This document shows, in pieces, positions 9,244 through 19,158 of a stretch of DNA of 64,000 nt. The DNA is taken from positions 62,001 to 126,000 of the forward strand of contig JADJYH010000015.1 of NCBI GenBank assembly GCA_016719855.1. Reading direction: 5' to 3'. A program made the position numbers and the translations under genes. The stretch is from Saprospiraceae bacterium. GTDB taxonomy: Bacteria; Bacteroidota; Bacteroidia; Chitinophagales; Saprospiraceae. The notes beneath the pieces were generated by a model, which was not told the origin of the DNA, did no database searches, and saw nothing but the letters and a program-made list of their open reading frames with translations. The stretch's first letter is position 1. Every line of letters starts with the position of its first letter.

Positions 9244-10137
9244 TCAATGTTGCCCTGAACCTCCTGTATGCCCACTGGACTGGCCTCCACCCTGCGTTGT
9301 GTCCACGGGGGGTACAGTTTCAACGGGGGGAGCAGGTTTTGGAACATTTGCGAATGGAAGCCCATACTCAGCATTGAGCGTATTCGCTGATTCTGAGTAC
9401 TTAGCTTTTCTCGTAACGGCTTGTAGCGAGCGGATATAATGTATCACCTCCCAGCGTTCTTGAAAGGATAGTTTGTCGGCATAGCCTCCCATCGCATTCA
9501 ATCCGTACATGATGGCGTGATAGTAACGCCCATTGGTCGAAAACACAAATTGGCTGTCCACCAGATTCGCCGGTTGAGCTGGATACTTGCCGCCATTGTC
9601 ACGAACAAGGTATCCGCCTCCATCTGCTTTGTCACCGTGGCAAGTGGCACAGAAAATAGTGTACAACTCCTTCCCTTTTTCGAGGCCTTGGGCAGTGATG
9701 GGGAATGGGTTGTAACGGATTTGCTGCTTGGCCAAGGTGCGGCCATCCTCGGTATCTGGATAAGTGTACGGTACATGGCCATTTGGCGTGTATGCAATGC
9801 CACCACTGTTGCTCATGCGAAGCCCGGTGCTTACCACTGCATCTTCAGCCGAAGCGAATACGCCATTGTAGGATGCTGAACCAGCGAAGCCACGTGGGAT
9901 GGTGCCGTGAACTGGAAGCCGAGGCTGCGAAAGCTCACGTCGTGATTTCACACTTTCTTCATCCCAGGAATTCAGGTTGTACTTGGTCAACACGTTGGCT
10001 TCGTAAGCCGTGGCATGAGCCATGTCCGGTATGAACTCACTTCCTGTCGAGTTTTTGCCGGCTTGTTGGCAGGAGTAGGTGCCGAAAACGACAACACTCA
10101 TTGCCAAAGCTATTAGGAGATTTTGCTTAAATTTCAT
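9244..10137 (-). CDS. actE: Alternative complex III subunit ActE, monoheme cytochrome c lipoprotein
   Basis: I chose the ATG at 10137 because it gives a lipoprotein signal: MKFKQNLLIALAMSVVVFGTYSC with the lipobox cysteine. The in-frame extension upstream to 10209 is repeat DNA. One heme c site is present (CATCHGDKADGGG, in about residues 155-170), followed by a class I cytochrome c fold with a possible Met ligand in the MYGLNAMGGY region. ActE is the membrane-anchored electron exit subunit of the Act complex. The C-terminus is proline-rich and Gly/Ser-rich (about 25 residues), a flexible tail. The frame is intact, between actD and actF. Confidence 0.93.
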   Translation of the reverse strand: MKFKQNLLIALAMSVVVFGTYSCQQAGKNSTGSEFIPDMAHATAYEANVLTKYNLNSWDEESVKSRRELSQPRLPVHGTIPRGFAGSASYNGVFASAEDAVVSTGLRMSNSGGIAYTPNGHVPYTYPDTEDGRTLAKQQIRYNPFPITAQGLEKGKELYTIFCATCHGDKADGGGYLVRDNGGKYPAQPANLVDSQFVFSTNGRYYHAIMYGLNAMGGYADKLSFQERWEVIHYIRSLQAVTRKAKYSESANTLNAEYGLPFANVPKPAPPVETVPPVDTTQGGGQSSGHTGGSGQH

Positions 10138-10167
10138 TTTCAAAAATGAATCTTGAATATGCTTTAC

Positions 10168-10244
10168 GAATGATAAATGATGAATGATGAATTTGCCTCC
10201 AACTCCCAAGTCGGAGTGTATTCATCATTCTTCATTTATCATTC
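10168..10244 (-). repeat. Palindromic word array between actD and actE
   Basis: The left arm (10168-10192) and right arm (10220-10244) are complementary over 25 bases with a single mismatch. Each arm is made of tandem copies of a word like GAATGATG. The loop holds a smaller inverted repeat (CTCC...GGAG). The right arm ends at the base next to the actD stop codon. The RNA hairpin would be long and stable, but there is no T run, so it resembles a processing or stability element more than a classic terminator. Confidence 0.8.
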
Positions 10245-10793
10245 TTAAATAGTCCTCGAATGTACTTCCTCAGCACCAGTCGCCTTGAAAAATCCTTTTA
10301 GGTTGTCAACCGAACTGGAATCCATGTTATTGGTCTGAAATGCGAGACAAAATTTGTCGTCAGTAATCCGGTCGTCAAGTACTGGGTTGTTTACCCCAAA
10401 TCCTAAACCGCAGATGATGTAGAAAACTACCGTCATGCCGATGGCACAAAACAACACTGTCAATTCAAAAATGATAGGAACAAACGCCGGCAGCGACCAG
10501 TAAGGTTTTCCGCCAAAATTTGTAGGCCAATCCCCTTCAAACAAGAGGCTACCGCCAAAAATCCAAGACATGCCAATAAGTGCTGTAAGCGTACCCAACA
10601 TGCCGAAGACAAAACCTACCACGTGCAACCTTGACTCTTCTAGCTCAAGTACAGTATCCAACCCGTGAATCGGGAAAGGAGAGTACACGTCCATGATGTC
10701 GAGGTGCTGCTTTTTGGCCTTTTTAATAGCGTTCATCAGTACTACCTCGTCATCGTACAGCCCGAACAGAACTTCTTTATGTTGACCTTTCAT
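10245..10793 (-). CDS. actD: Alternative complex III subunit ActD (DUF3341)
   Basis: The 182-residue protein has an N-terminal soluble part (FGLYDDEVVLMNAIKKAKKQHLDIMDVYSPFPIHGLD) typical of DUF3341/ActD, then two membrane helices (about residues 58-82 and 104-130). The segment GGKPYWSLPAFVPIIFELTVL between the helices is also family-like. ActD is a structural membrane subunit of the Act complex. The gene is intact and sits between actC and actE in the standard order. Confidence 0.92.
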   Translation of the reverse strand: MKGQHKEVLFGLYDDEVVLMNAIKKAKKQHLDIMDVYSPFPIHGLDTVLELEESRLHVVGFVFGMLGTLTALIGMSWIFGGSLLFEGDWPTNFGGKPYWSLPAFVPIIFELTVLFCAIGMTVVFYIICGLGFGVNNPVLDDRITDDKFCLAFQTNNMDSSSVDNLKGFFKATGAEEVHSRTI

Positions 10794-10833
10794 GAAATTT
10801 ACTTATTTTGATAAAAGTCTGTTTTTCAATTAG

Positions 10834-12273
10834 TTAGTGGTGATGACCATCCGATTCCACATCTTCGGTTTCATCGCTATGATGATGGTGTGGTTGTGGT
10901 TTCGCATCTGGGCCAAGGTATTGGTCGCCATACTGCTTCAGGATTGCTTTCACCTCGGCGGCTGCCACTACGGGGGCTACCCTTGCAAACACCAAATACA
11001 GCGTAAAGAACAAACCAAATGTGCCCAAATAAATGGCGATTTCGACCCAGCTCGGCCAATAGTAGCTCCAGCTAGATGGAAGGTAGTCGCGGGCCAATGT
11101 TGTGGCGATAATTACGAAGCGCTCGAACCACATCCCAATGTTTACGAAGATGGAAATGAAAAACGTCCACCAGACGCTCCGCCTGATTTTCTTCGACCAG
11201 TAAACTTGTGGCGAAAGCAAGTTGCAGGCCATCATGCCGATATAAGCCCAATAGTAAGGGCCAAGTACACGGTTGTAGAAGGCGAACTGCTCATAGATGT
11301 AACCTGAGTACCATGCCACAAACAGCTCAATAAGGTAAGCAGAACCTACCATTGTACCCGTCACCAAAATCACCTTGTTCATGCTTTCAATGTGATTGGT
11401 AGTGATATACCCTTCCAACCCAAAGCATTTCCTAGTGATAATCATCAACGTCTGCACCATTGCGAAGCCAGAGAAAATAGCCCCAGCAACGAAATAGGGA
11501 GGGAAGATGGTGGTGTGCCAACCAGGTATTACCGAAGTGGCGAAGTCAAAGCTCACGATGGTGTGTACTGACAATACCAGTGGTGTGGAGATACCCGCCA
11601 AAATCAGCGAAAGATACTCGTGACGCTGCCAATGCTTTGCTTTGCCCGTCCAGCCCATTGAGAAAAAAGCATATAGTTTCTTGCGAACGCCTTTGGCCCG
11701 GTCACGCACCGATGCCAGGTCGGGCACAAGGCCAGTGTACCAGAACAGCAACGAAACGGTGAAATAAGTGGAGATGGCGAACAAGTCCCAAAGCAGTGGG
11801 GAGTTGAAATTTACCCACAGCGGGCCCCGAGTGTTGGGGTAAGGGAACATGAAGAAGTCAAACCAAGGACGGCCAGTGTGCGTGGCCGGGAACAAACCGG
11901 CGCACATTACCGCAAATATAGTCATGGCCTCTGCCGCACGGTTCACGCCTGTGCGCCAACGCTGGCGGAACAGGAGGAGGATGGCCGAAATCAGCGTACC
12001 TGCGTGGCCAATACCGATCCACCAAACGAAGTTGGTGATGTCGTAGGCCCAGCCGATGGTCCTGTTGGCGTTCCAAGTACCAATTCCAAAATAAAAGGTC
12101 CAACACAAGGCAAATATTCCGTAACCCAATGTCATTACTGACAAGGTAAAGGCAATAATCCACATCCGGTTGGGCGCCTTTTCGGTTGGCCCGATAAGGT
12201 CTTCCGTGATTTGGTGATAATTCTTGTTACCAAATATTAACGGCTCACGAATTCTTGATACTGCTGCGCTCAT
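10834..12273 (-). CDS. actC: Alternative complex III subunit ActC (NrfD/PsrC-type quinol-binding membrane subunit)
   Basis: The 479-residue protein has about ten membrane helices with the PsrC/NrfD fold. Typical stretches include WWIGIGHAGTLISAILLLFRQRWR, GLFPATHTGRPWFDFF and LVLSVHTIVSFDFATSVIPGWHTT. ActC binds the quinol and faces the iron-sulfur subunit ActB. The tail ends in a His-rich, acidic segment (HHHHSDETEDVESDGHHH) that could bind metal or be a lineage feature. The frame is intact. Start: MSAAVSRIREPLIFGNKNYH at 12273. Confidence 0.94.
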   Translation of the reverse strand: MSAAVSRIREPLIFGNKNYHQITEDLIGPTEKAPNRMWIIAFTLSVMTLGYGIFALCWTFYFGIGTWNANRTIGWAYDITNFVWWIGIGHAGTLISAILLLFRQRWRTGVNRAAEAMTIFAVMCAGLFPATHTGRPWFDFFMFPYPNTRGPLWVNFNSPLLWDLFAISTYFTVSLLFWYTGLVPDLASVRDRAKGVRKKLYAFFSMGWTGKAKHWQRHEYLSLILAGISTPLVLSVHTIVSFDFATSVIPGWHTTIFPPYFVAGAIFSGFAMVQTLMIITRKCFGLEGYITTNHIESMNKVILVTGTMVGSAYLIELFVAWYSGYIYEQFAFYNRVLGPYYWAYIGMMACNLLSPQVYWSKKIRRSVWWTFFISIFVNIGMWFERFVIIATTLARDYLPSSWSYYWPSWVEIAIYLGTFGLFFTLYLVFARVAPVVAAAEVKAILKQYGDQYLGPDAKPQPHHHHSDETEDVESDGHHH

Positions 12274-12340
12274 ATTTTTTCAATTTCTTGAACCCCTTGC
12301 GGGAAGCTCAATCAGCTATATTTTAAAAATGATTCTAGTT

Positions 12341-15300
12341 TTAGCTCAACAAAGCCTCGTCACGATTCGTCACTCTGGTTGTGTACTGTACCGATGGGCG
12401 GGTGTTCACCTCTTCCAGCACGATATAGTTCAGCTTGTTTTTGTAACGCTTCGCAATCTCGGAGTTTTCGTCGTTTGTATCGCCGAATACGATGGCGCCG
12501 GTCGGGCAGGCCGTTTGGCAGGCAGACTTCACATCACCGTCACGGAGGGCACGGCCTTCCTGCTTTGCAGTTAACTTGCCTTCTTGGATGCGCTGCACAC
12601 AGAAGCTGCACTTTTCCATCACACCACGCACCCGAACGGTAACATCGGGGTTCAACACCATGCGGGTGAGGTTGTCAGCGTAGAAAGGAACCTCACCGTC
12701 ATAAGGAACGAAAGGCTCTGGGCCGTGCTCGTTCACAGGGAAAAGGTCTGCCGTCGTGTAGTCCATCCAGTTGAAACGGCGCACTTTGTACGGACAGTTG
12801 TTGGCACAATAGCGGGTACCGATGCAACGGTTGTAGGCCATTTGGTTCAAGCCCTCCGAGCTGTGGTTGGTAGCTGAAACTGGGCAAACATTCTCACAAG
12901 GAGCATTGTCACAGTGCTGGCACATCATCGGCTGATAAACAACGTTCGGGTTTTCGTAGTCGCCGTAGAAATAGCGGTCAATGCGCAACCAAGTCATTTC
13001 GTGGTGGCGGTAAACTTCAAATTTGCCTACAACTGGTACGTTGTTTTCGGCAATACACGCTACTTGGCAGGCACCGCAACCCGTGCAGGAATTGAGGTCA
13101 ATATGCAAGCCCCAATGGTGGCCTTGGCTATATTTTTCTGCAACGTATTGATCGTATGGGTAGAGCGTTTTCTGGTTCAGCTCCTCAAACTCTCCCCGTT
13201 TCTCGTTCATTTCTTTCACGTAACCTCCCAAATCGCTAAGGTTAGTACGGTTGATAATTGACCTTTCCACCAGCGAACCCTGGAATCCCTTTCCGAGCGT
13301 CATCAAGGCAATTTCGTCAACGTTTACCTTGCCCTCGTAACCTTCTGCCTTGCCAGTAACGCCCATCGTGTGGTGGTACTGTACGCTGGCGTACTCATCC
13401 GAACCTACTTTTTCGGATACATTATCAACAGCAGCAAAGTATTGCGTATTGCCGTTTGCATCAATGCTCAACCATGGGTAAACATTCACGCCGATGTTGC
13501 GGCCTGCCGCACCTGAAACCTTGCGGCCATAACCAAGCGCCATGCTCACGGCATCAGTTTTTTGGCCAAATTGCCGCACACAGGTCACGACTTGTTTATT
13601 GCCTCCAATAGTGAGTTCTACTTTGTCGGCTTCTTTGTAGGCTTCTTTGCTGTTCAACCCCTTGAACTTCCCTACCCCATCAAATCGGCGATTGCCATCA
13701 AATGCAATGGGAATCTGGAGGTAGTTGCCCCATACACAACGGGTAATCGGGTCGGGCATTTCTTGTAGCCAAGGGTTGTCGGCATACTGACCTCCACCCA
13801 CGTTGACTGTTTCAAAGAAAGCGATTTCAAGTTCGCCCGTACCTGGCTTGGTGATTTTTGCAGCTGCAGCATTCACATCGCCACCCCACCCAAATTCAGG
13901 AAAAGCTCCCACCGGCATTTCAAAAACGCCATCGTGAAGAACACTATCCCAGAAAGCCTGGAAAGTAGCAAAGTTGCTCTGGCGAGAAAACATGCTCGAT
14001 TGCCAGTTGGCATTCAAGTATTCGTAGTAGGGCTGCTCGGCATTCGGGTTGAAATTCTGGCTTCCTGACCAGCGCAGCAAGGACTCCTCCGCTTGGCGGG
14101 TATCACTTTGGTTCAGCATCTCCCCAGCTTTCCAGCCAATGGCTTGATGGTGCGATATAATCGCAGAGCGCCGTCGTTTCGTCGGGCGTACCGTTGAAGG
14201 AAATCTTTGTTTTTACTTTGGCAAAAGCTTCCGCAAATGCGGCACTGTTTGGCAAGTCAAAGGCTGGGTTTGCGCCCCAAACAATGACGGAGCCAACCGA
14301 GCCAGCGTTCATTTCACGAATCAAACCTTGAATTTCGGCGTCAATGCCTTGGCGCTGGAGCGAGGCATTGGCGAAGGTCACAGTGTTGCCCCAACTGTCG
14401 AGCATGTTGTTGATGGCATTTACCAGGGTTTGCTCGCCAACGTTGTTGGTGCCACAAACAACGAGGCTTTTGCCAACATTGGCCACCAGTTGGTCTGCCA
14501 CTTTGGCCAAGGCAGCAGCAGCTTTATCGTTGACTTTTGGTGCAGAAACTGAGCTGCCACCCGTTTTGGCAGCAACGGCGTTGTGCAGCGCTGCGATGGC
14601 AGCTCCCATTTCCGAAGGACGCACCAAAACCCGGTGGTCGGCATTGGAGCCTGTGAGCGTCATGCAGCTCTCCACCTGAATGTGGCGGGACATGCTGGCC
14701 TTGGCCACGTCACTGATGCGGCGGTTCTCGGCATACTGACGAGCATATTCAATCGGGCTGATCCATGTGCCAAGGAAGTCGGCACCAAAGCTGACAATTA
14801 TGCTGGCTTTGTCGAACATGAAGTTCGGAACGGCCTTGTTGCCATAGCAAGCTTCATTTGCCTGCAACATTGCGGAGCAAGAAACAGCATCGTAAGTCAC
14901 GACCGACGAGCCTGGATATTTTGCGAGGAACTCGCCCAATGCCTTTTTGGCCGTCGGGCTGAGGATGGTATTTGTGATGACTTTAACGGAACCCGCTGCT
15001 AGTTTGCCCGCTATCTCCTTGTCGAGGTCTGCCCAGCTCATTTTAGACCACTTGCCACCGTCGCTTTTCATCGCTGACTGGTAACGGTTGGTGTCGTAGA
15101 GGCTGAGTACGCTGGCTTGAACACGGGCGTTGGTGCCGCCTTTGGTTACCGAGGACATGGTGTTGCCTTCCACTTTGATGGGTCGGCCTTCACGGGTTTT
15201 TACCAACACCGGGCAGTAGTCGCCACCATTTACATAGGAAGACGCATAGTACGTTGCCACGCCCGGTACAATGCCATCCGGCTTGACGACATAGGGAAGG

Positions 15301-15527
15301 GCCTTTTTCACTGGAATATCGCAGCTCGCAGCCAAAGTGGCTGCACCGATGCTAAACCCAAGGTACTTTAAAAAATCACGCCTCGATGAACCTACGTTCA
15401 GCGCATCTTCATGTGCCAATGCTGGGGCATTACTGAACTCACGATTGATGGATTCCAGAAAAATCGGGTCTTGCTCCAAATGATCTACCCCTATCCAGAC
15501 TTCCGTATTCTTGCTTTGATTTTTCAT
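12341..15527 (-). CDS. actB: Alternative complex III subunit ActB (molybdopterin-like plus iron-sulfur domains), internally deleted and frameshifted
   Basis: ActB is normally about 1000 residues: a molybdopterin-oxidoreductase-like domain without cofactor, followed by a four-cluster ferredoxin domain. Here residues from 15527 carry a TAT-like signal (SSRRDFLKYLGFSIGAATLAASC) and the first domain, ending ESWGDAEPK then a stop near 14103. The second frame resumes with DTRQAEESLLRWSG and carries the cysteine clusters CTGCGACQVAC, CQHCDNAPCENVCP, CIGTRYCANNCP and CSFCVQRIQ plus CQTACPTGA. Family members have roughly 15-17 residues between the two points, so about 50 bases are missing near 14118, not a single base. 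It is either a real deletion or an assembly collapse. Confidence 0.88.
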
Positions 15528-15542
15528 CTTTATGTTGAAAAA

Positions 15543-15626
15543 GGATTTGAGAGTTTGAGAGTTTAGGTGCTTGAGGGTAGGCAGGGCAACTTAAGCCCGC
15601 AATCCCTCAAATCCTCATAAACTCAA
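15543..15626 (-). repeat. Word array overlapping the actA stop codon
   Basis: Tandem copies of a word like TTTGAGAG occupy 15543-15577, and the complementary words (CTCAAATCC, ACTCAA) occupy 15604-15626. The arms pair imperfectly. The TGA stop of actA is formed inside a TTGAG word, so the array begins within the coding end. It fills almost the whole actA-actB gap. Confidence 0.65.
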
Positions 15627-17050
15627 TAGTGGCATTTCTGGCATTCTGTACCACCGATGTCTTCTACTGTAACCTTGCTACGCTGGTTGCCCTCTATCTG
15701 CTTGTGGTACATCTCGTAATAGTTGTCGTAGTATTTGTTGTCGGCAAATTTGACTTCCGTCTCACGGTGGCAGTTGATGCACCAGCCCATGGAAAGCGGC
15801 GTGTATTGTTTCACCTCATCCATTTCTTGCACCTTTCCGTGGCAAGACTGACAGGCCACTTTGCCTACGGTCACGTGCTGGGCGTGGTTGAAGTACACGT
15901 GATCGGGCAGGTTGTGGATACGAACCCACTCTATCGGACCTTGGATTTTCGTGTCGCCCGTCTTTTTGTCGGTCAAAGAAGCTACGATACCGTCCCATTG
16001 CGAAGCAAGCAAGGCCTCGCCTTCGGCGTCCATCGTGTTTTTCTCCTTGATGTAGTTCTCAGAAATCCAGCCTTTGTAGATGGCTTCGATTTCCTTGTCT
16101 GTTTTTTGGTCGTAATTTTTGATTAGCGTGTCGCCCTTGGGGTCGAAACCGATGGAGGCGTAAATCTTTGTCAATTCCGCAGTTCCGTAGGTGGAGCCAA
16201 CCTTGATGGCCTTGTGGCAGTTCATGCAGGTATTTGCAGCAGGAATCACGCTGTGCTTGCTCCGACGGGCACCATCGTGGCAGTACTGGCAGTCAATCTT
16301 GTGTACCCCGGCGTGGGTGGTGTGCGAAAACTTGATGGGCTGCTCTGGCTGGTAGCCCTGCTGGCGACCCAGGTTGATGGCGTTGCGCACCGTGAAGTAG
16401 CCGCCAAAAAGAATCGCAGCGAATATTGCGAAGCTCACTACGCCTTTGCTGGTTAGTGTATCGGCCAATGTCTTTCTAGCTGGTGCCTCAGCGCCAAGTT
16501 CTTTTACCGCAGCGATATGGTTCAGGTTGGAAATAATTCTCGCAAGGATGACGGCCAACAGTGCCAGAATGACGAATAGCAGGGCATAAAGGAGGGTATT
16601 ACTTTCCTTGGGTTGACCGGTTTCACCGCCAACAGGAGCTACAGCTACAGGAGTTTCCCCAGGGCAATTTCCCGCTGCCGTACAATTGATGTAGGCCAGA
16701 ATATTCGCAATGTCCCCATCCGAAAGGGTTGGGAAGCTTGTCATGGCCACCTTGTTGTATTCGTTGAACACAGCAACGGCCCTAGGATGCCCTTGGCTCA
16801 CCAATGATTGGGAGTTGCGAATCCAGGCATGCAAGTCAGATTCTGGGAAGGCACTCCAACGCTCCTGTACGCCTGCGAGGGCAGGGCCAGTAAGCTTGTC
16901 CTTCATGTTCTTGTTGTGGCATGAAGCACAGTTGTTCTTGAACAATGCCTTACCAGCTTCGACAGCAGCTTGGTCTTGTGCGAATAGCGAGGAAAGGGAG
17001 AAAGTAAAAAGAAGTACTAAAATACTGCTAGTCAGTCGTTTGTATATCAT
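15623..17050 (-). CDS. actA: Alternative complex III subunit ActA, multiheme cytochrome c with extra N-terminal monoheme domain
   Basis: The ATG at 17050 gives a clean signal peptide (MIYKRLTSSILVLLFTFSLSSLFAQ). In-frame upstream ATGs exist at 17089 and 17143 but lack a signal. There are six heme c motifs. The first, CASCH, lies in a class I cytochrome domain. Two membrane helices follow (ALLFVILALLAVILARII and VVSFAIFAAILFGGYFTV). The pentaheme part then carries CQYCH, CMNCH, CQSCH, CINCH and CQKCH. ActA accepts electrons from ActB and forms the heme wire to ActE or the oxidase. The N-terminal monoheme fusion is common in Bacteroidota. It is the first gene of the operon. Confidence 0.93.
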   Translation of the reverse strand: MIYKRLTSSILVLLFTFSLSSLFAQDQAAVEAGKALFKNNCASCHNKNMKDKLTGPALAGVQERWSAFPESDLHAWIRNSQSLVSQGHPRAVAVFNEYNKVAMTSFPTLSDGDIANILAYINCTAAGNCPGETPVAVAPVGGETGQPKESNTLLYALLFVILALLAVILARIISNLNHIAAVKELGAEAPARKTLADTLTSKGVVSFAIFAAILFGGYFTVRNAINLGRQQGYQPEQPIKFSHTTHAGVHKIDCQYCHDGARRSKHSVIPAANTCMNCHKAIKVGSTYGTAELTKIYASIGFDPKGDTLIKNYDQKTDKEIEAIYKGWISENYIKEKNTMDAEGEALLASQWDGIVASLTDKKTGDTKIQGPIEWVRIHNLPDHVYFNHAQHVTVGKVACQSCHGKVQEMDEVKQYTPLSMGWCINCHRETEVKFADNKYYDNYYEMYHKQIEGNQRSKVTVEDIGGTECQKCHY

Positions 17051-17111
17051 CTTTGCAAAGTTGTTATCTTCAATGCTGGATAAAAACATAATTGGATTTT
17101 TGAACACGGCG

Positions 17112-17144
17112 CAAAGATAAAAGGAGAAGTATTTTTTTAACAAG
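17112..17144 (-). promoter_or_regulatory. Bacteroidota-type promoter for the act/cox operon
   Basis: On the minus strand the box TATCTTTG (17119-17112) matches the TAnnTTTG minus-7 consensus of this phylum exactly. A TTG (about 17143-17141) lies 21 bases upstream as the minus-33 element. The box is about 60 bases before the chosen actA start. No other exact match was seen in this gap. Confidence 0.55.
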
Positions 17145-17262
17145 ATTTTAAAAATGCTTGGACTATTTAGATAGGTTCTAAATTTAAAGCGCTACTTGAC
17201 CTAACTAATAATGTGTAAACAGGCATAAAAAATGGCAATCCTGCCTTCAATTCAAAAACACA

Positions 17263-17619
17263 ATGCGAATACTGAATCTTTTTTTTGCCTTGATTTTTGC
17301 CAGCTTCGCTGCCCTGCAGTACAATGACCCCGACCCATGGCGCTGGGCGCTAATGTACGGCTTTGTTGCAGCTATTTTCGGATTTGCTGCCTTCAACAAA
17401 ACCAACCGCTACTTCCTGTGGGCAGGCATCGCTGTGTGCGTGGTTTGGATGTCGTTCCTGTTGCCCGAGTTTTTGAATTGGGTGAAAATGGGCAGCCCAA
17501 ATATTGCGGAGCACATGAAGGCAGAAACCCCCTATGTCGAGTTCACCAGGGAGTTTTTGGGGTTGTTGATTTGCTTGCTGGCACTCACTTGGCTGCTTTG
17601 GCGGGTTAGGAAAAAGTAA
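17263..17619 (+). CDS. TMEM220-type small membrane protein
   Basis: The 118-residue protein has four hydrophobic helices. The first part, ASFAALQYNDPDPWRWALMYG, is the hallmark of the TMEM220 family (small membrane proteins of unknown function, shared with eukaryotes). It is divergent from the act operon and stands 50 bases before lptB on the same strand. No function can be deduced beyond the family. Confidence 0.8.
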   Translation: MRILNLFFALIFASFAALQYNDPDPWRWALMYGFVAAIFGFAAFNKTNRYFLWAGIAVCVVWMSFLLPEFLNWVKMGSPNIAEHMKAETPYVEFTREFLGLLICLLALTWLLWRVRKK

Positions 17620-17669
17620 AACCCGTCATTTTTTGCCCAGACTTCCGTTTTAGTTCGGAACTTTGAACC

Positions 17670-18412
17670 ATGATATTACGCACAGAAAACTTGAATAAGT
17701 CCTACGGCGAGCGCAAAGTCGTCAAACAGGTTTCGCTTGACGTGAACCAAGGGGAAATCGTTGGGCTGCTCGGCCCCAACGGAGCCGGGAAAACGACGAC
17801 GTTCTACATGGTGGTCGGATTCATAAAGCCCAACGAAGGCAGTGTTTTTTTGGAAAATGAGGACATCACATCCCTTCCCATGTACAAACGGGCGAGGCTC
17901 GGCATCGGCTACCTTCCTCAAGAGCCTTCTGTTTTCCGGAAGTTGAGCGTGGAGGACAACATTAGGGCAGTCCTGGAAATGATGAACCTCACCAAAGAAC
18001 AACAAGCCGCAACATTAGAATCGCTGCTCGACGAATTTGGCCTCCACAAAGTCCGCAAAAACAACGGCGACACCCTCTCGGGCGGGGAGAACGACGCCGC
18101 ACCGAAATCGCACGTGCACTGGCCAGCAATCCCAGTTTCATCCTCCTCGACGAGCCGTTCGCTGGCATTGACCCAATCGCCGTTGAGGACATCCAGACCA
18201 TCGTTCACAAACTGAAAGCACGCAACATCGGCATCCTCATCACCGACCACAACGTGCAGGAGACACTCTCCATTACCGACCGGGCTTACCTGATGTACGA
18301 CGGCGCCATCCTCAAAGCTGGAACCGCCGAGGAACTGGCCGCTGACGAGCAGGTGCGGAGGTTGTACCTCGGCATGAGCTTTGAGTTGAAAAAGAAAGTG
18401 TTGGCTGAATGA
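17670..18412 (+). CDS. lptB: Lipopolysaccharide export ABC transporter ATPase LptB, frameshifted
   Basis: This cytoplasmic ATPase powers LPS transport from the inner to the outer membrane with LptFG. Walker A is GPNGAGKTTTFYM, then comes the LptB-typical TSLPMYKRARLGIGYLPQEPSVFRKL, then the signature LSGGE. At 18090-18091 two extra bases (AA) shift the frame. In the next frame the protein resumes as RRRTEIARALA, Walker B FILLDEPFAGIDP, and the H-loop region ITDHNVQETL, ending KKKVLAE at 18412. The rebuilt length is about 247 residues, normal for LptB. In such an essential gene a sequencing error is more likely than a real null. Confidence 0.9.
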
Positions 18413-18514
18413 GTTCGAGGAATTGAAAATTGAAAAATCTGTGCCCCGGATGCAACCAATTTTTGAAAAAAACATTCTATTTCACGTCATTATTCAAAAC
18501 CAAAAATGGAAATT

Positions 18515-19087
18515 ATGAAAAAAGCAATTTTCTTCTCAATCTTCATTTTTTACTACCTACCTGGTGCCTTTTCGCAGGACAAGCCCGCAAAGTTCACCGT
18601 CACCGTCAGCACCGATTCAATCCTGATGGACAACACCTTCGAGGTGAAATTCGTGCTCGAAAACGCCAACGGCCAGAACTTTGAAGCACCCGATTTCAGC
18701 GACCACTTCAACGTGGTGAGTGGTCCGAATTTCAGCACCTCGATGAGCATGGTCAATGGCAACATTTCCCAAAGCATGACCATCACCTACTACCTTGAGC
18801 CAAAGGAAGTTGGCATGTTTTATATCCTGCCCGCAAGTGTGAATACGGATGATAAAGTGCTGGAAACTGCCCCGTTAGAGGTGATGGTAGTGCCCAACCC
18901 CGATGGTATCAAGCAGATGCCACCACGTGGAAAAATGGACAGCTTCCAGTTCAATTTCGGCGACCCATTCGGCTTCGATTTCTCGTTCCCAGAATTACAG
19001 GAAATGCCACAGTTTTCGAACCCTTCGCCAAGGGAGGAAGCGCCAAAAGAACAGCCGAAGAAGAAGCGGAAGACGATGAGGATATAA
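18515..19087 (+). CDS. BatD-like N-terminal domain protein, secreted
   Basis: The protein has a signal peptide (MKKAIFFSIFIFYYLPGAFSQ) followed by one beta-rich domain: KFTVTVSTDSILMDNTFEVKFVLEN, then FSDHFNVVSGPNFSTSMSMVNG and YYLEPKEVGMFYILPA. This resembles the first domain of BatD (oxygen-tolerance family), but BatD is about 550-600 residues with several such domains and a membrane anchor. Here the protein stops after about 190 residues with a proline- and charge-rich tail. An ATG three codons upstream (18506) is also possible. A terminator follows at once, so the gene ends here by design and is not merely cut by an indel. Function unknown. Confidence 0.6.
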   Translation: MKKAIFFSIFIFYYLPGAFSQDKPAKFTVTVSTDSILMDNTFEVKFVLENANGQNFEAPDFSDHFNVVSGPNFSTSMSMVNGNISQSMTITYYLEPKEVGMFYILPASVNTDDKVLETAPLEVMVVPNPDGIKQMPPRGKMDSFQFNFGDPFGFDFSFPELQEMPQFSNPSPREEAPKEQPKKKRKTMRI

Positions 19088-19101
19088 GATTTCCTTTAAC
19101 G

Positions 19102-19140
19102 AAAAAAGCCTGTCCGCAGAAATGCGAACAGGCTTTTTTT
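19102..19140 (+). terminator. Rho-independent terminator after the BatD-like gene
   Basis: AAAAAAGCCTGT pairs with ACAGGCTTTTTT, and an inner CGCA-GAAA-TGCG hairpin extends the stem with a GAAA tetraloop. It is 15 bases past the stop and serves convergent transcription with the gene at 19159-19581. Confidence 0.85.
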
Positions 19141-19158
19141 TAATCAGGTAGTTTAAAT

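Noticed and set aside
10138..10209. N-terminal extension of actE
   Set aside because: The extension is translated repeat array and would place the lipoprotein signal inside the protein.
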